From an uncultured Spartobacteria bacterium (lineage in GTDB: Bacteria > Verrucomicrobiota > Verrucomicrobiia > Chthoniobacterales > Terrimicrobiaceae): DNA of 11,795 nt. This document shows positions 1-4,708 of the stretch, in pieces. Numbering within the stretch: the first letter of the stretch is position 1; every line of letters begins with the position of its first letter. The position numbers and the translations under genes are program-made. The stretch lies in contig CAIWSO010000006.1 of assembly GCA_903915315.1 (NCBI GenBank), positions 1 through 11,795 of the forward strand, in the 5' to 3' direction. The notes under the pieces are model-generated. The model saw only the letters and a list, made by a program, of their open reading frames with translations, was not told the DNA's origin and did no database searches.

Positions 1-179
1 AGACGCGTGTATGCGACCGGAATGCCGCAAGCACAGAGAGCCGCATTTTGAAATGCAGGCGACTTCGAATGGGCAATAGGATCACCGATCACCGCTAGAC
101 GCACTGGAGGCTCAAAACCCGCAAACAAGTCCGGCTTTGAGAGCAGGTCTTCTGCCGAAAATATGTCCGGTGTTACCAT
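1..179 (-). CDS. aroE: Shikimate dehydrogenase, N-terminal fragment (runs off left edge)
   Basis: Reading the minus strand from the ATG at 177-179 gives 59 codons without a stop up to the window edge. After a lead of about 25 residues the protein has RLAVIGDPIAHSKSPAFQN, which is the shikimate dehydrogenase N-terminal signature. In this family the two serines of HSKSP contact the shikimate carboxylate. The enzyme reduces 3-dehydroshikimate to shikimate with NADPH in the cytoplasmic aromatic amino acid pathway. Only the start of the substrate-binding domain is present; the catalytic Lys/Asp and the Rossmann NADP domain lie outside. A related quinate/shikimate dehydrogenase cannot be excluded from this fragment. 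The gene diverges from ade, with 126 bp between the starts. No strong Shine-Dalgarno sequence precedes the ATG. Confidence 0.85.
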   Translation of the reverse strand, partial: MVTPDIFSAEDLLSKPDLFAGFEPPVRLAVIGDPIAHSKSPAFQNAALCACGIPVAYTR

Positions 180-261
180 GACATTCTACGAAACCACCCC
201 CTCGCAGAGCTGGCAAGGCCGATTGCGGAAACAGCATAGATCGCTGATGCACTTGAAAATC

Positions 262-281
262 GAGGAGTTTCCATGAACTAG
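262..281 (+). other. Possible two-codon leader ORF (Met-Asn-stop) upstream of ade
   Basis: A strong Shine-Dalgarno-like GAGGAG at 262-267 is followed after 5 nt by ATG (273-275), AAC and TAG (279-281). This puts a well-spaced ribosome site in front of a two-codon ORF. Its stop lies immediately before AAGGAG (285-290), the purine-rich stretch preceding the ade start at 306. That second site has a long spacer to the ade ATG (15 nt, or 10 nt if the following AGGG is used). The sequence shows the arrangement; a role in controlling ade translation is inference only, and chance is a real alternative. Confidence 0.25.
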
Positions 282-305
282 AGTAAGGAGTAGGGTTTTG
301 CCGTC

Positions 306-1952
306 ATGTCAACCCAGACCCACCACAGCGGAAAGATCGTGGACATTTTCAATGAAAGGATCTTTCCCGGCACCATCGAAGTCCGCTCTGGCAAGATCCA
401 ATCCATTGTCGAGGACGAGACGGTCACGGAAACTACCTTTCTTTGTCCGGGCTTTATCGATGCCCACGTGCATATCGAAAGCTCGATGCTCACCCCACCC
501 GAATTCGCCCGCATCGCCGTGCGGCACGGCACGACTGCGACCGTCTCGGACCCGCACGAGATCGCCAACGTTCTGGGTATTGAAGGAGTGAGACTCATGC
601 AGAGCCTCGCGGAACAAACACCGCTGAAAATCCATTTCGGCATTCCCTCTTGTGTTCCGGCGACCGGCTTTGAAACGGGTGGTGCGATATTGGGTCCCGA
701 CGCCATTGAGGAACTCTGTCTTGATCCCTCGCTTCTTTACCTCTCCGAGATGATGAATTTCCCTGGCGTGATCCACCATGATCCAGAGGTGATGAATAAA
801 ATCGCCATCGCTCAACGCCATGGGAAGCACATCGACGGACATGCTCCCGGACTACGCGGACAAGATCTGCTCGCCTACGTCGAGGCCGGCATCGAGACGG
901 ACCACGAATGTTTTCACATCGACGAGGCCAGGGAAAAGATCGCCCTCGGCCAAAAGATCCTTATCCGCGAAGGCTCGGCAGCGCGCAATTTCAACGAACT
1001 CTGGCCCCTGCTGGCCGAGCACCCGCTTTCCTGCATGTTCTGCAGCGACGACAAACATCCAGACGACTTGATGGCAGGTCACATCGATCGACTCGTCGCA
1101 AGGGCTGTGGCTCTTGGCATACCGCTCTTTGCCGCCCTCCGTGCAGCCTGCCTGAATCCCGCTCTTCACTACGGTCTTCGCTGCGGGCTATTGCGACCCG
1201 GGGATGCCGCCGATTTTGTGCGTTTGCAAGATGTGCATGGATTTGCCGTTCTCGAGACTTGGATTGATGGCACCTGCGTGGCCCGCGATTCCGCATCGCT
1301 TCTCCCAAAGTCCCGCTCTCGACGAGCGAACCGTTTCTTTGAACAAGAAATAACACCCTCCGACTTCCAAGTTTCCGCTGGGATTGGCGACATTCGCATC
1401 ATCGAAGCTTGGGACGGCCAGATCATCACTGGCGCAGGCCAAGCCGAACCCCTCATCAAAAATGGTTTCGCTGTCGCCGACCCTTCGCGAGACATTCTGA
1501 AAATCGCCGTCATCAATCGTTACCGCGCTGCCCCTCCCGCCATCGCGTTTGTAAGAGGCATTGGACTTAAGACTGGCGCGATTGCATCCAGCGTGGCTCA
1601 TGACTGCCACAATATCGTCGCAGTGGGCACCACCGACGAGGCCCTTACCAGAGCCGTGAATATGATCATTCGGAAAGCCGGCGGCATCGCTGTCGCCGGG
1701 CGCAACGCCTCTGGACGAATTCTCCCGCTGCCCGTAGCTGGACTAATGAGTGACGGATACGCTGAAGACGTTGCCGAGGGATACGCCGACCTCACTCGGG
1801 AAGCCCGCGAACTGGGCAGTCCGCTTCAGGCTCCCTTCATGACCCTCTCATTTCTTGCCCTCCTCGTGATTCCCGCCCTTAAACTCAGCGACAAGGGACT
1901 TTTTGATGGCGTGAAGTTTGAATTCACACCTGTCTTTGTTGGGCTCCCATGA
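306..1952 (+). CDS. ade: Adenine deaminase
   Basis: This 548-residue amidohydrolase deaminates adenine to hypoxanthine plus ammonia in cytoplasmic purine salvage. Visible family signatures are PGFIDAHVHIESSM with the metal-binding HVH at 54-56, TTATVSDPHEIANVLG (76-91), SEMMNFPGV (147-155), GHAPGL (178-183), DHE (199-201) and CSDDKHPDDL (246-255), followed by the LNPALHYGL helix. The C-terminal domain ends in the family-typical LSFLALLVIPALKLSDKGLF stretch. The frame has a stop at 291-293, so ATG 306 is the only reasonable start. The protein is about 30-40 residues shorter than Escherichia coli Ade (588) because the N-terminal helix before the first beta strands is missing; the metal site is intact. 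The gene stands alone, divergent from aroE and convergent with guaA. No purine riboswitch fold is recognisable upstream. Confidence 0.93.
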   Translation: MSTQTHHSGKIVDIFNERIFPGTIEVRSGKIQSIVEDETVTETTFLCPGFIDAHVHIESSMLTPPEFARIAVRHGTTATVSDPHEIANVLGIEGVRLMQSLAEQTPLKIHFGIPSCVPATGFETGGAILGPDAIEELCLDPSLLYLSEMMNFPGVIHHDPEVMNKIAIAQRHGKHIDGHAPGLRGQDLLAYVEAGIETDHECFHIDEAREKIALGQKILIREGSAARNFNELWPLLAEHPLSCMFCSDDKHPDDLMAGHIDRLVARAVALGIPLFAALRAACLNPALHYGLRCGLLRPGDAADFVRLQDVHGFAVLETWIDGTCVARDSASLLPKSRSRRANRFFEQEITPSDFQVSAGIGDIRIIEAWDGQIITGAGQAEPLIKNGFAVADPSRDILKIAVINRYRAAPPAIAFVRGIGLKTGAIASSVAHDCHNIVAVGTTDEALTRAVNMIIRKAGGIAVAGRNASGRILPLPVAGLMSDGYAEDVAEGYADLTREARELGSPLQAPFMTLSFLALLVIPALKLSDKGLFDGVKFEFTPVFVGLP

Positions 1953-1956
1953 GCCC
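1941..1956. terminator. Small hairpin between convergent ade and guaA
   Basis: GGGCTC (1941-1946) and GAGCCC (1951-1956) form a perfect 6-bp stem with a 4-nt loop. It overlaps the ade stop codon (1950-1952) and precedes the guaA stop at 1969 on the other strand. Being symmetric, it could serve both convergent genes. Neither side has a real T-run, so it is at best a weak intrinsic terminator. It is the only stem visible in the 16-bp gap. Confidence 0.3.
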
Positions 1957-1968
1957 TATCCCCCTACC

Positions 1969-3537
1969 CTACTCCCACTCAATCGTGGCTGGAGGCTTGC
2001 TGGAAATGTCGTAACAAACCCGATTCACGCCTTTCACCTCATTGATGACTCGCGCGGAAATACGGGCCAGAAGCTCGTGCGGCATCCTGACCCAATCGGC
2101 CGTCATGCCATCATGGCTACTCACAATGCGGAGAGCGATGGTGTAGTCATAGGTGCGCTCATCGCCCATCACCCCTACCGAGCGAACAGGCAACAGCACG
2201 GCGAAGGATTGCCAGACTTTATAATACCAGCCGGACGATTTCATTTCATCGATGACGATGGCGTCGGCTTCGCGCACGATTCGCAGACGCTCCACATCGA
2301 TCGCTCCAAGAATGCGAACAGCGAGACCGGGCCCGGGAAATGGTTGGCGGTGGACAATTTCTTTCGAGAGCCCCAACTCCTCGCCGACGCGACGGACTTC
2401 GTCTTTGAAAAGCTGGCGAAGGGGCTCCACGAGTTCAAATTTCATGCGCTCGGGAAGGCCACCCACATTGTGATGGCTCTTGATCAAGGCGGCCGGATTT
2501 CCTGAAATCGAGACGCTCTCGATCACATCGGGATAGAGAGTTCCCTGTGCGAGGAAGCGATAGTGACCGGGATCCGACTTTTTGAGATCACGCGCGGCGG
2601 CTTCAAAAACTTTGATGAACTCGGCTCCGATGATTTTGCGCTTCTTTTCAGGATCGGTGACGCCCTTGAGCTTTTTGAGAAACTGATCCGAGGCATCGAC
2701 TGTGCGCATGCGAATGCGAAACTCCCCGGCAAAAAGTTTTTCCACGGCGGCAGCTTCATTGGCCCGAAGAAGACCATTATTCACAAAAATACAGGTCAAT
2801 TTGTCCCCAATTGCCTTGTGAATCAGCGCCGCTGCCACGGAGGAATCGACTCCGCCGCTCAAGCCCAAGATGACTCGCCCATCGCCCACTTGCTCGCGAA
2901 TCTCGCGACACGTCCGGTCAATAAAGGACTCCATCGTCCAATTGGATTTGCACCCGCAAATGCGGTGCACAAAGTTTGCGAGAATCTCGCTCCCGCGAGG
3001 CGTGTGCACGACCTCGGGATGAAATTGGAGCCCGTAGATATTGCGATCGGTGTCGCCAATGACGGCGTGAGGCGAATTTTCGGTTCGTCCAAGAGGACGG
3101 AATCCAACAGGCATTTGGGTGATCTTATCGCCGTGACTGTTCCAGACATCGAGCGTCGCAGGGAGCTTGTGGAAAAGCGCGCACTTGGGGTCGCCCTTGA
3201 GTTTGCCAGGCCCGTATTCACGCTCCGTCGAGCGTTCCACCTTGCCTCCCAGTCCGTGAGCGATGAGCTGCATACCATAGCAAATACCAAGCACGGGAAT
3301 ACCAAGTTTATAGATGGCGCGATCGACTTGCGGCGCCTTGGGTGCATAAACACTCGCTGGACCGCCGGAGAGGATGATTCCTGCGGGCTTGAGCTTCGCG
3401 ATGGCCGCCGCCTTCGTCGTGTAAGGAATGATTTCGGAGTAGACTTGGCACTCGCGCACGCGGCGGGCAATGACCTGCGTGTATTGGGACCCGAAATCGA
3501 GAATGAGGATTTTGTCCCCGGAAGTTTTAGTGGCCAT
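1969..3537 (-). CDS. guaA: GMP synthase (glutamine-hydrolysing)
   Basis: This 522-residue cytoplasmic enzyme converts XMP, ATP and glutamine to GMP, the last step of guanine nucleotide synthesis. The class I glutamine amidotransferase domain (about 9-195) has the oxyanion-loop ILSGGP (55-60), the nucleophile elbow GICYGMQ with Cys86, and the His173/Glu175 pair in QFHPEV. The ATP-pyrophosphatase domain follows with the P-loop LSGGVDSS (226-233). The C-terminal dimerisation/XMP-binding domain contains RQPFPGPGLAVR and ends in KPPATIEWE, so the protein is complete and full length. It starts at ATG 3535-3537, 8 bp after the stop of a small lipoprotein gene on the same strand, which suggests co-transcription. 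There is no strong Shine-Dalgarno sequence. It is convergent with ade, which feeds the same purine pool from the salvage side. Confidence 0.98.
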   Translation of the reverse strand: MATKTSGDKILILDFGSQYTQVIARRVRECQVYSEIIPYTTKAAAIAKLKPAGIILSGGPASVYAPKAPQVDRAIYKLGIPVLGICYGMQLIAHGLGGKVERSTEREYGPGKLKGDPKCALFHKLPATLDVWNSHGDKITQMPVGFRPLGRTENSPHAVIGDTDRNIYGLQFHPEVVHTPRGSEILANFVHRICGCKSNWTMESFIDRTCREIREQVGDGRVILGLSGGVDSSVAAALIHKAIGDKLTCIFVNNGLLRANEAAAVEKLFAGEFRIRMRTVDASDQFLKKLKGVTDPEKKRKIIGAEFIKVFEAAARDLKKSDPGHYRFLAQGTLYPDVIESVSISGNPAALIKSHHNVGGLPERMKFELVEPLRQLFKDEVRRVGEELGLSKEIVHRQPFPGPGLAVRILGAIDVERLRIVREADAIVIDEMKSSGWYYKVWQSFAVLLPVRSVGVMGDERTYDYTIALRIVSSHDGMTADWVRMPHELLARISARVINEVKGVNRVCYDISSKPPATIEWE

Positions 3538-3545
3538 GATAGGAA

Positions 3546-3722
3546 TTAACGGAACTCGGGGCCGAACGTATCTGTCGTGGCGCTGTGTGGAATGATGGTG
3601 CCACGCCCTTGAATACCCTCTTGGAATTTTTCACCCACTTCTCCGACGCTCTGCTCGGAAACTGCGCAGGAGGTTAAAAAAACGGGCACTAGAAGCATTA
3701 AAAAAAAGATCACGCTTTTCAT
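3546..3722 (-). CDS. Small putative lipoprotein upstream of guaA
   Basis: The minus strand from ATG 3720-3722 to TAA 3546-3548 encodes 58 residues. The N-terminus MKSVIFFLMLLVPVFLTSCA is a short lipoprotein signal peptide: Lys2, a hydrophobic core at about 4-16, and the lipobox LTSC with the lipidated Cys at 19. The remaining 39 residues are polar (AVSEQSVGEVGEKFQEG, then a basic and aromatic tail ending GPEFR) with no recognised domain. The mature product would be a membrane-anchored peptide of about 40 residues. The textbook lipobox makes a real gene likely despite its size. The stop is 8 bp before the guaA start, so the two probably share a transcript, but nothing shows a functional link. 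No clear Shine-Dalgarno sequence is seen. The product family is not recognised; sequences ending in similar tails may occur in related bacteria, but I cannot confirm that. Confidence 0.68.
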   Translation of the reverse strand: MKSVIFFLMLLVPVFLTSCAVSEQSVGEVGEKFQEGIQGRGTIIPHSATTDTFGPEFR

Positions 3723-3751
3723 AGCCCGCTACCATAATCATTCACTCCGCC
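3723..3751. promoter_or_regulatory. 29-bp divergent start region, lipoprotein-guaA / aat
   Basis: Only 29 bp separate two divergent start codons. CATAAT at 3733-3738 reads on the plus strand as a -10-like box, and the same bases read GATTAT (3740-3735) on the minus strand. Either would place the transcription start almost at the start codon, so messages would have very short leaders. Any -35 contact would lie inside the opposite gene. No good -35 and no Shine-Dalgarno sequence is visible for either gene. The assignment is tentative. Confidence 0.25.
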
Positions 3752-4354
3752 ATGGCAAACATGATTCCACCCGAGATGCTTCTGGATTTCTATCGTGAAG
3801 GGATTTTTCCCATGGCGATGGATGATGAAATCCGGCTCTACGATCCCGATCCGCGCGGCGTCCTCCCACTTGAGGAATTCCGAATCCCCCATGGCACCAA
3901 AAAAACGCTTCGCGACCCGCTTTGGGAAGTTCGTTTGGACACAAAATTCGAAGAAGTGATGATCGCCTGTGCGAATCGCGAAGAAACCTGGATCGACGAG
4001 TGCATTTTTCACAGCTATGTGGAGCTGCATCGAAGCGGTCATGCCCATTCCGTCGAAATCTGGAGGGAGGGCGAACTTGCTGGGGGGCTTTATGGGGTGA
4101 GCATTGGCGCGGCCTTCTTCGGTGAGTCCATGTTCCACCATGTGAGCGGAGCATCGAAAGTGGCCCTCTGCTGCCTGGTCGAGTTACTGCAAAAAGGCGG
4201 ATTTCAGCTTCTCGATCTTCAGTGGGTGACTCCCCACTTAGCCACCTTTGGAGCGAGGGAAATCCCACGCTCGGAATACAAGCGCCAACTTAAGAGAGCC
4301 CTGGCACGCGAGGGCACACTCGAATTAAAATCCTCCGCCGTGGGAAGCCAGTGA
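3752..4354 (+). CDS. aat: Leucyl/phenylalanyl-tRNA-protein transferase
   Basis: This 200-residue cytoplasmic enzyme moves Leu or Phe from aminoacyl-tRNA onto N-terminal Arg or Lys of proteins, marking them for ClpS/ClpAP in the N-degron pathway. Visible signatures are YREGIFPMA (14-22), DPDPRGVLP (31-39), WIDECIFHSYVELHRSGHAHS (80-100), the GNAT-like core GELAGGLYGVSIGAAFFGESMF (107-128), and LDLQWVTPHLATFGAREIPR (154-173). Glu125 and Gln157 match residues known to line the active site in the E. coli enzyme. At 200 residues it is a short form that lacks the N-terminal stretch of about 30 residues found in E. coli Aat (234). The start could be ATG 3752 or the in-frame ATG at 3761; neither has a clear Shine-Dalgarno sequence. 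Its last 30 bp overlap the end of the convergent small membrane protein gene. clpS and clpA are not in the window. Confidence 0.95.
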   Translation: MANMIPPEMLLDFYREGIFPMAMDDEIRLYDPDPRGVLPLEEFRIPHGTKKTLRDPLWEVRLDTKFEEVMIACANREETWIDECIFHSYVELHRSGHAHSVEIWREGELAGGLYGVSIGAAFFGESMFHHVSGASKVALCCLVELLQKGGFQLLDLQWVTPHLATFGAREIPRSEYKRQLKRALAREGTLELKSSAVGSQ

Positions 4355-4672
4355 GGCGAGCGTGATTTCCTGCACGGGCACAAGCTCGTTGATACCGGCA
4401 GCGATATCGAAAATCTCCACAGAGTCCAAATCTCTGGTTTGATACTGGGGATAAAAGGCAAGCGAGGTCAAAAAGCCGATAACCACACAAGACAATGCTA
4501 GCGCGCCGATCCAGCGCTGTAAAAAAACCGGCAGAAAAACGACCCGCTCGTTTGACTGTCTCGTTGCACGCAAAACATTCCGGGCAAAAAAAGGCGACAC
4601 CATAGGCGGCGTCGCCTCGCCCAAAGCCCTCCATAGGGCGTCATTTTCATTCGGTTCTTGTTTCACAATCAA
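4325..4672 (-). CDS. Small single-pass membrane protein downstream of rpoD
   Basis: This 115-residue product has a cytosolic, charged N-terminus with DALWRALGEATPPMVSPFFA (11-30) and RNVLRATRQ, one predicted TM helix at about 52-74 (WIGALALSCVVIGFLTSLAF), and an acidic tail of about 40 residues. The shape (short N-terminal helix with a W-x-x-LG...SPFFARN motif plus one TM) resembles small anti-sigma-like proteins that I recall next to ECF sigma genes in Verrucomicrobia; that is recollection, not a search. Here it lies 36 bp downstream of rpoD on the same strand. The frame opens at TTG 4670-4672; GTG 4664-4666 is an equally possible start, and there is no in-frame ATG near the beginning. A terminator-like hairpin lies within its first third. 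The last 30 bp overlap the end of aat. Function is unknown; anti-sigma activity is only a hypothesis. Confidence 0.68.
   Translation of the reverse strand: MIVKQEPNENDALWRALGEATPPMVSPFFARNVLRATRQSNERVVFLPVFLQRWIGALALSCVVIGFLTSLAFYPQYQTRDLDSVEIFDIAAGINELVPVQEITLASLASHGGGF
4586..4617 (-). terminator. Intrinsic terminator-like hairpin downstream of rpoD
   Basis: Read on the minus strand, AGGCGAC (4617-4611), a 12-nt loop and GTCGCCT (4598-4592) make a perfect 7-bp GC-rich stem. It runs straight into T's (4592-4586, seven T's counting the last stem base). This is the canonical shape of a rho-independent terminator in the right orientation, about 90-120 nt after the rpoD stop. It lies inside the coding sequence of the 115-residue membrane protein, where it encodes part of the ATPPMVSPFFAR motif. 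It may end most dnaG-rpoD transcripts, attenuate the downstream gene, or be a by-product of codon choice. Confidence 0.45.
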
Positions 4673-4708
4673 TCCAACACCGATCTAACTGAAAAGTTGC
4701 GGAAAAAA

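Noticed and set aside
183..188. TAGAAT (minus strand) as the aroE -10 box
   Set aside because: It would place the transcription start at or inside the aroE ATG, and no -35 match is found 16-18 bp upstream.
180..305. Purine riboswitch in front of ade
   Set aside because: I looked for the conserved purine aptamer core and three-way junction and found neither.
2563..3549. Long open frame (328 codons) on the plus strand opposite guaA
   Set aside because: It is fully antisense to a complete, motif-perfect guaA and the translation has no recognisable domain. It is a codon-bias shadow.
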